A program made the position numbers and the translations under genes. This document shows, piece after piece, positions 19,852-30,400 of a stretch of 64,000 nt of DNA. How positions within the stretch are numbered: position 1 is the first letter of the stretch; each line of letters opens with the position of its first letter. Source of the stretch: Vagococcus fluvialis bH819 (GTDB lineage Bacteria; Bacillota; Bacilli; Lactobacillales; Vagococcaceae); contig NZ_FWFD01000009.1 in the NCBI RefSeq assembly GCF_900163795.1, positions 62,001 to 126,000 on the forward strand, read 5' to 3'. The notes under the pieces are model-generated. The model saw nothing but the letters and a program-made list of their open reading frames with translations. It had not been told where the DNA came from and did no database searches.

Positions 19852-20919
19852 TTAGATAAACTGATGAATAACTTCTAATACTTCATTTTTATAATTCAAA
19901 ATATTTAATGGAGAAGTGACTTCAATGATTGTTCGTTCAGGATTATTTAGTTCAATTCTTTTATTAGATGAAGAATCATAATATCGTAGTATCCATTTCC
20001 TAATATTATCATCCAATAAAACATTGAAATAACTGCGATTATCTCTATAAAATAATCTTTCGATATCTATAACCTCATTTAACAATACTTTAACTGCTGT
20101 GAACGCTTCTAATTCTTCAGGAGTTGTTACAATATTTGAGTCATCTAATATAGATGATTTTACTTCAGTTTCTTTTGATTCAACTTCTTTTACTTCAACA
20201 GATGTATTAAGAGCGGAAGATAATTTTTCATTAACAAGTTCTGTAATAATTTGATTTAAACCTTTTTTAACAATAGGTGTAAATTTATCGATAATTTGTT
20301 TTGTTTTAACGCCATCATAGATATTATTAGATAAAAATCTAACGAAATCTTCTGAAGGTGTTTCAAATTGTTCATCCATATAGAATTTCAAAGCATTTAT
20401 ATATTTTAATTCAGAAGCACTACTTACTATTTCATTAATATCAAAATTATTTTTACTAAATTTAAGAATTTCTGGAATTTGAGATTCTTTTAATGATGAT
20501 ATATTAAAGGTTAAAAAAGGGATATTATCCATTTTATTTGTTTGCTCTAAATCTGTATAAAAACGGTACTCTTGACCATTTGTCAAAATACTGAATTTAG
20601 CATTTGTTGTTCCAAAATATCTGAATAGTTGTGAATCATGTTTATTTAATTTTTCAGTTATTGCCTTTGCTTCAATCAGAATAGTGAGTGTATTGTCTAC
20701 AACAATAGCATAGTCAACTTTTTCTCCTTTTTTTATACCAACATCTGCTGTAAATTCTGGAATAAATTCCAAAGGATTAAATACATCATAACCTAACAAG
20801 CTAAAAAAAGGCATGATCAAAGATGTTTTTGTCGCTTCTTCTGTTGTAATCTTTTCTTTTAAAGCGCTTACTTTTTTACCTAATGTTTTTAATGCTTCTT
20901 TTTGATTTTCCTTTTCCAT
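19852..20919 (-). CDS. Orphan HsdR N-terminal-like (PD-(D/E)XK) protein
   Basis: 355 residues. The N-terminal part looks like the type I restriction enzyme R subunit nuclease domain: VDYAIVVDNTLTILIEAKA gives the D69...E83-x-K85 triad of a PD-(D/E)XK fold, and DSQLFRYFGTTNAKFSILTNG follows the family pattern. There is no helicase, methylase or specificity gene nearby, so it is a stand-alone protein. The middle has a long helical segment, and the last 100 residues are unassigned. The frame opens at a TTG, but that codon is part of the sequence around GGAGG; the ATG at 20919, eight bases after GGAGG, is preferred. Function unknown; DNA cleavage or defence is possible but not shown. Confidence 0.75.
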   Translation of the reverse strand: MEKENQKEALKTLGKKVSALKEKITTEEATKTSLIMPFFSLLGYDVFNPLEFIPEFTADVGIKKGEKVDYAIVVDNTLTILIEAKAITEKLNKHDSQLFRYFGTTNAKFSILTNGQEYRFYTDLEQTNKMDNIPFLTFNISSLKESQIPEILKFSKNNFDINEIVSSASELKYINALKFYMDEQFETPSEDFVRFLSNNIYDGVKTKQIIDKFTPIVKKGLNQIITELVNEKLSSALNTSVEVKEVESKETEVKSSILDDSNIVTTPEELEAFTAVKVLLNEVIDIERLFYRDNRSYFNVLLDDNIRKWILRYYDSSSNKRIELNNPERTIIEVTSPLNILNYKNEVLEVIHQFI

Positions 20920-21142
20920 ACATATATCCTCCAAATTCTCTCTTTATTACTAAACATATTAAATAACTACGCCTATAATTATATCATTATTTTTAAATAA
21001 AAAGGATAAAATTTGACTAGTCCTTTATTTTTTTGTAGATAATAAATCTGTAAAATATCATTTTTTATTAAAATCAGCTAAAAATTTAATTAGAATATAC
21101 CGATAATAAATATAAGAATCTTTTTTAGAAAGGAAGGTTAAA

Positions 21143-21571
21143 ATGAGAAATAATAAAAAATTATTTTTATTGATGGTTCTTTTAATGGGCATTGTTACAA
21201 ATTTTTCACTGTCGATTAATACCATTAGTGCTTTTGCAGAAAACAATCGTAAAACAGAAGCAGAACAGGAACAGGATATAAATACTTTAGAATCTACGTC
21301 ACCATCTCAAGAAAATCAAATGGAACATTTATCAGAAAAAATAATTGGCAATTCTATTAAGAATCTTGATATAAGAACTAATGAAGAATTTTTTACATCC
21401 AAAACAGACAATAATACATCTGAGAGAACAATTAAAAAAAGGATCACTACTTTAGAAGATAATAATACGGGAGAAAAAAGAAAAAACAAACTATTTTACA
21501 TTGGTATGATAATTATTATATTCACTATCACCAATTATAATCTTAGAAAAAATAAACATTCAGAAAAGTGA
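21143..21571 (+). CDS. Short secreted relic of a wall-anchored adhesin (142 aa)
   Basis: The N-terminus is a signal peptide nearly the same as that of the giant adhesin at 24473 (shared core VLLMGIVTN.SLS.NTI). A Glu/Asn/Thr-rich stretch of about 75 residues follows, then a C-terminal membrane segment and basic tail (LFYIGMIIIIF...RKNKHSEK). The tail aligns with the adhesin's TGEKLNNKMFYLGLL, but the sorting pentapeptide FPATG is replaced by DNNTG. The protein would be secreted and held only by its hydrophobic tail. I read it as an internal-deletion remnant of a paralogue. AAGGAAGG precedes the ATG. Whether it is expressed is unknown. Confidence 0.7.
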   Translation: MRNNKKLFLLMVLLMGIVTNFSLSINTISAFAENNRKTEAEQEQDINTLESTSPSQENQMEHLSEKIIGNSIKNLDIRTNEEFFTSKTDNNTSERTIKKRITTLEDNNTGEKRKNKLFYIGMIIIIFTITNYNLRKNKHSEK

Positions 21572-21679
21572 GTTTCTTTGTGTCATCTTCCTATATATAT
21601 ACATAAACTAAAAATGGTAGTACAGTCTTTTATTTGATAAAATGTATTTAATAAAACATACAGAGAGAGGTCATATTAT

Positions 21680-22357
21680 ATGATGAAATTAGTTGTTATC
21701 ACTGGAGCAGGTAGTGGACTGGGTGCTGAATTAGCCAAAGAATATTCAAAAGAAGGCAATCATGTTGTCCTACTTGGCAGAAGTATGGACAAACTAAAAA
21801 ATATTCAAAACCAATTAGAACATACTACTTGCTATTCTGTAGATGTTTCTAAGAAAGAATCTGTCTCCAATATATTTCGGGCTATAGAGAATACGTTAGG
21901 AAAAATTGATATTTTAATTAACGCTGCCGGTCTTGGCTCATTTGATTTAGCTGAAAACATTCCAGAATTAGCTATTCACCAAATGATTGATACTAATTTA
22001 AAAGGCACTATTTTTTGTACACAAGAAGTATTGCCTATGATGAAAGAAAATAATAGTGGCTTAGTTATTAATATCGTTTCAACAGCCGGACTTCAAGGTA
22101 AAATAAATGAATCTGTTTATTGTGCTAGTAAATTTGGTGTTAAAGGTTTTACAGAGAGCCTTAATTTAGAACTTAAAACAACTGATATTAGTATTTGTGG
22201 TGTTTATATGGGTGGTATGGAAACTGATTTTTGGGAAGGTATTCTAACAAATGAAAAAACAAGCCGCTTCATGAAACCTTCTGATGTTGCTAGTCTTATT
22301 TCAGCAAATATGAAACAAAACATAATCCCCTCTGAAATAGTTATTAAAAGTAAATAA
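21680..22357 (+). CDS. Short-chain dehydrogenase/reductase
   Basis: 225 residues with a Rossmann fold. The NAD(P)-binding motif TGAGSGLG lies at residues 8-15, the stabilising NAAG near 90, a serine in NIVSTAG, and the catalytic Tyr-Lys pair in VYCASK. The C-terminal part after the catalytic motif is short, as in small classical SDRs. Substrate cannot be told. The first of two adjacent ATGs has AGAGAGG nine bases upstream. No close functional partner is visible around it. Confidence 0.87.
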   Translation: MMKLVVITGAGSGLGAELAKEYSKEGNHVVLLGRSMDKLKNIQNQLEHTTCYSVDVSKKESVSNIFRAIENTLGKIDILINAAGLGSFDLAENIPELAIHQMIDTNLKGTIFCTQEVLPMMKENNSGLVINIVSTAGLQGKINESVYCASKFGVKGFTESLNLELKTTDISICGVYMGGMETDFWEGILTNEKTSRFMKPSDVASLISANMKQNIIPSEIVIKSK

Positions 22358-22407
22358 TATATTAACATCAAATACCTCATATCAAAGAAACTAATTATTT
22401 TAGTATT

Positions 22408-22895
22408 TTATTGAATTAAAACATATCGACTTGATTCATCGTCTCCAGAATTTTAAATTATTTCAGTGTTCGATATAATTTGTAAACTAGTGGCTTTCCC
22501 ATCGACGTTTAGTTGGATTGTACTACTAGCTTGATCATATTGACAATAATTGAGTACTCAACTCTCTATCAGTTCCTGGACCAACACCGCTCGTCGACCA
22601 ATGACCATCTTCATGAATATAAATATTACTACCTGATTGTGGAACTGCCATCTACCTGTTAAAGAAACCATTTTATCTAGCGCAATTTGTTCGTTGTTCA
22701 CTGAACTTATGCTTGTGTATTCTTTACTGCTTTCTTGAGTCGTACTAGATGATATTTTTGTCGTCGAACTACTTGTTTTTACTTCAACTTTTTTCTCATT
22801 ATTTTCTCCCTTTTTAGCAGTCCCTAAGATATAACCTGCTCCAAAAAAAGATATTATAACAAAGAATAGGGAAGGAATACATGGTGATTATTAAG
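22408..22895 (-). pseudogene. Broken small membrane-anchored/secreted protein gene
   Basis: On the minus strand the coding signal continues through three pieces. Piece one is a hydrophobic segment (FFVIISFFGAGYILGTAKKG), a Ser/Thr-rich linker and ALDKMVSLTGRWQ. After a frame change the next reads QSGSNIYIHEDGHWSTSGVGPGTDRE. After another, YDQASSTIQLNVDGKATSLQI continues to EII, an in-frame TAA, then NSGDDESSRYVLIQ and a stop. Two frameshifts plus one nonsense codon make this a clear pseudogene. No good start remains. The product was probably a surface protein with a short C-terminal beta domain; I do not recognise the family firmly. Confidence 0.75.
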
Positions 22896-23169
22896 CGCCA
22901 AAATAACTAGAAAAATAAAAAACACTGACCTTTTTAACTTCCCAAGCATTTGTAGGTCCGGTTGCTGAACTAACGGGTGTAGGATCTAAAAAGTAATATT
23001 TTATATTCTCTCCATCTTGAAATGAATAGTTAATTTTTGAATGAAGCGCCTCTTTAGGAAATCCGTGAAGCATTACCGTAAATCTTAAAGATCGATTGGA
23101 GTTAGCATGAATAAATATAAATAGGGCAGTCACAATGACTAGCACTGTATAAATTAGTTTCTATTTCAA
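22891..23169 (-). pseudogene. Small secreted protein gene with a nonsense codon near its start
   Basis: GGAG is followed by TTG, AAA and then an in-frame TAG, after which the frame stays open: KLIYTVLVIVTALFIFIHANS, then about 65 residues rich in aromatic and basic positions. The TTG and ribosome binding site are well placed, so TAG at codon 3 looks like a nonsense mutation in a gene for a signal-peptide-bearing protein of about 92 residues. Restart at the internal GTG (23145) would give 84 residues, but no ribosome binding site precedes it. It lies immediately upstream of another decayed gene on the same strand. Family not recognised. Confidence 0.6.
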
Positions 23170-23192
23170 AATAAATTACTCCTTAATAATAG

Positions 23193-23702
23193 CTATCTTT
23201 TATTCCCACGATTTTTATTATACCCTTTCTCATAAGCACCAAATACTTTAATCGCATGTCTTTCTAGGTCATTTAAATTATCATAAGGACTTAAATCTAA
23301 TGAAATTGTTCGAATCTTAAATTCATCTCCATATTTATAATCCGCATAAACATCTCCATTCCCTTTAAAATGATTGCCAATTCTATCTAACACTTTAATA
23401 CTTTGTCCAACATAAATTAAATCTTTACTTATATTATGAAGGATGTAGACACCAGAAAAATTTTGAGTATTAGCATGTCGTGCTTTTTCACCATATAATT
23501 TTTTATTTCTTAATTCTAAGTACTCTTTAGGTGTTAATTCTAAAGAGTTATCAGCTAAACTATGAATTGTTCGATTTATTTTTTGCGCTTGCTTTATTTG
23601 GATAGTAAATTTTAATATATGTAAAGATAAACCAAATAAAAATGTTATTCCCAAAATTTTCATTAACTCAGTATTTAAAAAAATTGTTTTAAAAATTTCC
23701 AT
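23193..23702 (-). CDS. Membrane-anchored GIY-YIG domain protein
   Basis: 169 residues. A hydrophobic segment at about 10-30 (ILGITFLFGLSLHIL) is followed by a basic linker and a C-terminal GIY-YIG fold with GVYILHNISKDLIYVGQS, the conserved Arg in LDRIGNHF and a late Glu (LNDLERHAI). The signature residues of the nuclease are present. Membrane tethering of such a domain is unusual. An in-frame TTG three codons upstream overlaps AGGAG, so the ATG at 23702 is preferred. Its target is unknown, and the neighbours give no clue. Confidence 0.75.
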   Translation of the reverse strand: MEIFKTIFLNTELMKILGITFLFGLSLHILKFTIQIKQAQKINRTIHSLADNSLELTPKEYLELRNKKLYGEKARHANTQNFSGVYILHNISKDLIYVGQSIKVLDRIGNHFKGNGDVYADYKYGDEFKIRTISLDLSPYDNLNDLERHAIKVFGAYEKGYNKNRGNKR

Positions 23703-23756
23703 TTTACCCAACTCCTATAATTCTATTATTTCACTTAATAATATACGATAACCAAA

Positions 23757-23803
23757 TAAAAAAAACACTATCTCAACAGATTTCTCCATTGAAATAATGT
23801 TTT
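23757..23803 (-). terminator. Terminator after the PH-domain gene
   Basis: On the minus strand AAACATTATTTCAA pairs with TTGAGATAGTGTTT (with G-U pairs), followed by a long T run. Confidence 0.75.
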
Positions 23804-23816
23804 TATTCTTAATAAA

Positions 23817-24197
23817 CTACTTTAAAACCGCCATAGCCAATGCTTGTTGAACGGCAGTAATATTTTTATCTTTTCTAAATTGCAGTGACTCTGCTGGTTC
23901 AACACCACTTGAAATCCAAATTTTAAGTTCAGCATCTAAATCAAAATGTCCTGATGTTTCAACACTGAATCGTGAAATACTATGGTAAGGAATTGATTTG
24001 TAAGAACATTTTTTCCCAGTCATTCCTTGTTTATCAACAATAATTAAGCGTGAGTCTGTAAAAACAATTAAATCTCTTACTAATTTGAAAGCAAGATCAA
24101 TAGTTTCTCCAGATATTAAAACTGTTTCTAATTCTCTTTCAACTTCTGAGTGTTTCACTTGGCTCGCGTTCCCCATTAATCCATCAAATAATCCCAT
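23817..24197 (-). CDS. Bacterial PH-domain protein
   Basis: 126 residues beginning MGLFDGLMGNAS. The body has the alternating beta pattern of a bacterial pleckstrin-homology fold: ISGETIDLAFKLVRDLIVFTDSRLIIVD, then the KSIPYHSISRFSVE strand pair and a closing C-terminal helix (AVQQALAMAVLK). Relatives are common single-domain cytosolic proteins in Enterococcus and Bacillus, with no agreed function. An ATG four codons upstream overlaps the GAGGA; the ATG at 24197 is the better start. It has its own terminator. Confidence 0.8.
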   Translation of the reverse strand: MGLFDGLMGNASQVKHSEVERELETVLISGETIDLAFKLVRDLIVFTDSRLIIVDKQGMTGKKCSYKSIPYHSISRFSVETSGHFDLDAELKIWISSGVEPAESLQFRKDKNITAVQQALAMAVLK

Positions 24198-24472
24198 AAA
24201 AATCCTCATTTCTATTGATTTAAATTTCTGTGTTAAATGTATTTATTATAAAATTAGTATTAATAATAACTATCATTTTAACATTATGACTGTATTTTAA
24301 TCATAAGTCAAATTAACAAATTTCAATTTATTTTATTAGAAAACGTTAAGAAAATGATTAAAAATGTCGATAGCTATAATTAGAAACCTTTTTCAGATAA
24401 AGCATTTTTAGTTGCATCACAAAAATCATTTATTCGTCGTTTTTTACAAAAAATAAAAGAGGGGGACTTGAA
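24198..24472 (+). promoter_or_regulatory. Upstream region of the giant adhesin
   Basis: This 275-base AT-rich gap separates divergent genes. A perfect TATAAT at 24375-24380 could be the adhesin's -10, but the -35 region is poor. At 24338-24351 a site resembles a catabolite-response element, with two mismatches at conserved positions. GAGGGGG sits seven bases before the GTG start. Confidence 0.4.
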
Positions 24473-27400
24473 GTGAAAAAAAGTAAAAATTTATTTTTAC
24501 TGTTGGTGCTTTTGATGGGAATTGTTACTAATCTTTCATTATCAGTCAATACGATTATAGCGTTTGGGGAAGGAGTAGAGGAAACAGACATAACCCAAGA
24601 AACAAAGAAGCAAACAGATGATTCCGTCGTAAGCTCAACAGAATCATCTTCTGTATCCGAACCAAAAATAACCGAAGAAATAAAAAAACAAGAGACCACA
24701 GAATCAATTCCAGAACTAAAGTCTGCTAGTGAACAAAATGAACGCAGAGAAACGCAAGATATTACAACGTTAACCGGAAAAAATAAACTTTCTTTAGATA
24801 AAGTTGGCAAGCCTACTATTCTAAAAGATGCTGAAATTACAAATTCAGGAACAGAACTTGCTCCGATTTCTGTAGGTGACAAAATCAACGTTACTTATGA
24901 TTTTGATATTCCAGAAGAACTTTACTTAAATATTCAAGAGGGAGATTATTTCGAATTTGATTTACCGAAAACTGATCTTGTTAAAATGTATATTGATAAT
25001 TCTGTGGGAAAAGCGCAACCTCTAAAAGATCAATCAGGAGAAACTCACGGAACGATTATTATCAGTCCGGAGGGACATGCTAAAATTAGTTTTTTTAAGG
25101 CGAATGAAAATTTAAATGGGATTAGAGGCTCTATCTATGCCATGCTTCAAATTCAAAGAGATTCAGGAGATTTTCCAGGAAAACATGAAGTTCCTTTTAC
25201 ACAGGTACCTCCGTCTATAGAGAGTGGGTTTGTGTATGTCAAATCAAATCAAGCCCAAGTTTCGCATCAATTTATTGATCAAAAAATAGAGAATAATCAT
25301 TATACATCCTTAAGCTGGAAAATTATTGTAAATCCTCTCCAAGAAGATTTAACGCGTGCTACTCTAAAACAAACACTTGATGGTACCAATCTAAAACAAT
25401 TGGATATTATCAAGGCTTACACAGCAGATGTTTCTATAGATGGTTCTAAAATAATTGAAAAAGAACCTGTGACACTTGTTAAAGATAGTCAAGGAAATAT
25501 TAAGTTTCCTGCTGGTTCAAAAGAAACTTATATTATTTATACAAAGACAACACTTGCTTTTGGAGTCATTGGTAATATTAGCTCAACTGCTAGATTTACA
25601 GGTAGTAAGTCGACTAGCGACATACAGAAAGTTAATGTTCAAGGAGCTACACTTATCACAAAAAGTAGTACCCAACCTTATGCAAGTGGACAACCCTTGT
25701 TTTGGGAAGCGGTTTATAATCCTGAAAATGTTCATATTCCTAAAGATGAAGCAATAATTACAGATGCTATTTCAGGAAGTAATCATGAGATTATTAAGGA
25801 AAGTATTCAATTAACACCTAACTTGCCACACGTCTCAGAACCGACTAATAAAGGTTTTAAAATTAAATTTCAAGGCGATATTACCGAAAAAGTAGTGATT
25901 AACTATCAAACAAAATATCTAGGTGGAGAATCAGGATTAGCAAGTAATCGTATCGACTCTGCTAAGCAATATAGCTTAGCATCTGTTAAAGTTCCTCCAA
26001 CTAAGAGTAATATAGACAGCGCCGTTGAAAAAAGAGGTTCCGTAAAAGATGATGTAGCATCTTGGACAATAACTGCTAACAAACCAAGGCCGTATCAAGA
26101 AGTAGATACATTAGAGAAAATAGAAATAACTGACACACTTGATTCAGGTTATATTATTTTAGATGAATCTAAAGAAAATAAAGGAATCATTGTTGAGAAA
26201 AGTTCAACAGGCAATACAAATAGTTTTACAGCCGTTTCACCTGATAAATATACGTTAGATTTAAAAAAACGTCCAGATGGTAAAACAAATGGATTTAGTC
26301 TTCACTTGGAAAATGCTGGGAAGTTTGTTTATCAAATCAGATATAACTCAGATGTAAGTGAAGTTGCCTTTGTTGATCAAGAAAGAAAATTAAAAAATAC
26401 AGCAGATTATAACTATTCTCCAGCAAAAAATGGAACAAGTCCTAAAAAAGCGATATGGTCAGTTACTGATCAGAGAAAGTCGCCACTAGTAAAAATGACT
26501 GGAACGTACCTTCCAAAAAATAATCAGATTGAGTGGATCGCTTATGTTAATGAGAATAGAATAAATTTAGCTGAAAATGCTGAATTAAAAATTCCCATAA
26601 CGGAAGGTCTAGAACTTGTCCCAAACTCTGTTAAACTAGAATATTCCTACTCAGCTTCATCAACTAGCTGGTCTAACGACTATAATGCCACTAGTCAATA
26701 CAATGCAGCAACAAATGAAATTACGGCTAAGTTTAAACCCAATAGTTATCAACGTCGTGTCGTCTTTAGGACGACTAGTAAAATGATTCCCGATGGTATA
26801 AAAGACTTAAGTATGAATGGTTTGTATCAAGATAAGTATACTAGTTTGCAAGAGTTTAGTGGCTCCGTGGTCCCAATATCTGATGGTTCAACTTTTTTGA
26901 GTGAGACCGGAACCAACAATATAGGAACCAATATAGTCAATTGGAAAACAACGATTAATTTAAATGAATTAGCTATTAAAGACGTTAGTTTGACTAATAA
27001 TGAATGGCAAAATATGAAAGTCATTAAAAATACCATTAAACTAACAGAACATGATACGATTTCTCGCTTAGATAAACCGTTGATTGAAGGTCAGGATTAC
27101 CGGTTAATTTATACAGAACGATCCTTTCAAATAGACTTACTAAAAGATTTTTCCAATAATAAAGTCACTTTACTTTTTTCAAGTAATCCAATTTATCCAC
27201 CTAATTCTTTAGGGATGCCTTTTGTGATGAGTAATAATTTATCTATTTCTGGAAGTAATATTTCTAAAGATAGTGAGCATCGCATTACCACAAGCGTTTC
27301 TGGTGTTGTGCCTTCAACTGGTGGTGGTGTGGAAGGAAAAACAGGGCGTGTTATTGTAAATAAAGCAGATGCCTTAGACACAAGTATTATGTTACCGGAT

Positions 27401-30400
27401 GCTGAATTTACCCTTTATAGGGGCAATAAAATCGATCCTGAAAAGATAGTTGATATTAAAAAAACCAACAGTAATGGTAAGATATTTTTCAACGAGTTGA
27501 CATTTGATCACTATCTGTTAGTTGAAACAAAGGCACCGGATGGTTATCAGTTAAATGCCTCAAATCAAACTGAGATTAATTTAAAAACTGGGGTCACTGA
27601 AGATGACACTGAAATTCGGACAATCACTAACCGAAAATTTACAGATATTCTGACAGTTGTTCCAGTCAAAGTTAAGTGGCAGGGCGTACCTGATAGTCTG
27701 AATAAGCCTGACGTATCAGCAACGTTGACTAACAATCATGATTTATCCTATGATAAGATGTTAACAGCTGAGAACAATTTTGACGATAACTTTGAAGAAG
27801 TTAGAAAGTTCACAACAGATGGTGAGTTGATTGAGTATTCACTAGAAACTACAGCAATTCCAGATTTCAAAACTGAAGTATCTGGATCTAGTCAAGATGG
27901 CTTTGCGGTTACTAATACTTACGAAGGTAAAAGAGAAGTTAGTGGTGCGATTACTTGGGATGATTATCAAAACAAATTCCTCACGCGTCCTGAAAATATT
28001 GAAATTAGTCTATTTCGTAATAATCAACCAACTGGGCAGACACAAATAGTTCCAACTAATAATACGGATGTATGGCATTATACCTTTGATGATTTGTTAG
28101 AGTACGATCCTAATGCCACACCTTACGACTATACAATTTATTTTGGTGAAGTCGATAAGTACACGCAAAAAATTGAGGCAAGTAATCCTTTAGATGTTAT
28201 TTATCAGCATAAAAATACTGACAAAGTATCAAAACAAATTACCAAAATGTGGGATGATTACTCTAATAAGTTTGATACACGACCAGATTCAGTAAAAGTG
28301 GAACTTTATCAAAATGATGCTTACTTAAAAGACATGTTAGTGTCAGGCTCTAAACAAGAGAATATTTGGTCCTCATCCTTCGAAAATTTACCTAAGTATG
28401 ATAGTCTCGGAGAAGAGTATCGTTATACGATTAAAGAAGCGCTTCCCGAAAACTCTCCTTATCATTCAGAATTAAAAGGAGATATCATTAAAAATACCTA
28501 TCTAAATACTGAAAAAGTTTCTTTAACCCTTGAAAGTATTTGGGATGACAACGGTGGAGTCGCTGGTAAAAGGCCTGGTCATATCGCTGTAGAAATTCTT
28601 CAAAATAATCGCCTCTTATCAGATAAGAGCACACAACTAGAAGGTAATACTGATACATGGGAAAAAACGGTCACGGATTTTCCCAAATATGATGAAAATG
28701 GTAATCTTTATGTTTACTCAGCTAGACAAGAAACAGTTGCTGATTATCAAACACGAGGACCACTTCAAACTAGTACAGGGTTTAAATTTGAAAATAGTTA
28801 CCGAACTTCTGATGAAATTGAAATCGAAGGAACTGTGACGATTTTAGATTATGAAAACAAATTTGGAACACGCCTTGAAACGATTAATTTACGTTTATTC
28901 CGTGACAATCAACCAACAGATCAGACGCAAACATTGGCTTTAAATAGAAACAACGACTATCGTTATTCTTTTGGTAGTCAAAAAAATACAGATGATACGA
29001 CAAACAACAACTATTCATATCAAGTTGTTGTTGAAAATGAAACTGATTTTCTAAATGAAGGTTATACTAAATCTCTTTCAATAGATGAGAGACATATCAC
29101 TTTTGAATACCTAAACCAAGCAACCATTGAAATTAATGGGACTAAAAAATGGGATGATTACCATAATCAATTTGATACACGTCCTGATAAAATTTCGATT
29201 GATTTCTTTCGAAATGAGCGCTTCTTAAAAACGTTAATCTTAGATACGACTGATACAAGTAGAGATGAATTTTCATTTAAGATTAGTCAATTACCACGTT
29301 ATGATACAACCGGTGTTCCTTACCGTTATAGTGCTATTGAAAATATTGGTAGTGGTACTTCGACTTTAATGGATTATCAAACTAGCTATCTATGGCTTCC
29401 TGATAATTTTAGCGCATTAGATTTTGGAGATGTGAGTAAGAATGTCTTAATCACTAATACGTATAAAAATCTGGAAACTAAGTCTCTAACAATCACCAAA
29501 AAATGGGATGACTATCACAATAAATTTAATACTCGTCCTGAATCAATCACTTTTGTCTTATCAAACAATAAAGGTGAAGTTCTTGATGAACAAGTGACTG
29601 TTCAAAACCCTAATGATGATAGTGATACATGGTACCACGAAATAACTAATCTACCTATATACGATGAACAAGGGAATACCATAAAATATAAAGTAGACGA
29701 AAAGGTTCCTAACAACTACCAACTAACGCAAATTTCTAATGATACTAGTTTATTTGTGAATACTTATCGTAATACAGATAAAAAAACAATTGTCGTTGAT
29801 GTTACTTGGGATGATGAAGAAAATAAATTAAACCTCAGACCTGATAGTACCTCTGTGTCATTAAATCAAAATGGAGTGAAATTTCAAGAAAAAGTGATTA
29901 CCAAAGAAATGAATGATTATGCTGAATTCAAAGATTTACCTAAATTCGATAGTGACGGTGAGTTGTATGAATACACCATTTCACAGAGAGACGTCAATCA
30001 ATATCAATTGTTAAATAAGGATGAATTAAGTACGGCAGGAACTTCCTTTACAATTAAGAATAAATTCATTAACACTGCTACCATTGATCTATCAGGCTCT
30101 ATTAATTGGATTGATAGCAATGAATCACTTTCTAGTAGACCAGATCATGTGCAACTAATGCTTATTCAAAAAGATAGTGATGGTAAGTCAACATCTGATA
30201 ATCCTTTTAAAACAATAAAGGTAACTGCTCCTTTAAATAAGCAAAATAATCAATGGTATTTTAGTTTTGATGATTTGCCACAATATGATGATTATCTAGA
30301 GCCTTATGGCTATGAAATTGTGCAAGAATCGATTGATAACTATCAAACAAGTATCGCTGATAGCCTGATAATCAATACTTACACATATCCTGAAAAAACA

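Noticed and set aside
21001-21036. Hairpin with T run (AAAGGA...TCCTTT) between the HsdR-N-like and relic adhesin genes
   Set aside because: The stem is only six bases, and no plus-strand gene ends just before it. It could be a chance structure or a weak attenuator; I could not support either.
24338-24351. Catabolite-response-like site (AGAAAACGTTAAGA) upstream of the adhesin
   Set aside because: Two mismatches at conserved positions in very AT-rich DNA; not enough to call CcpA control.
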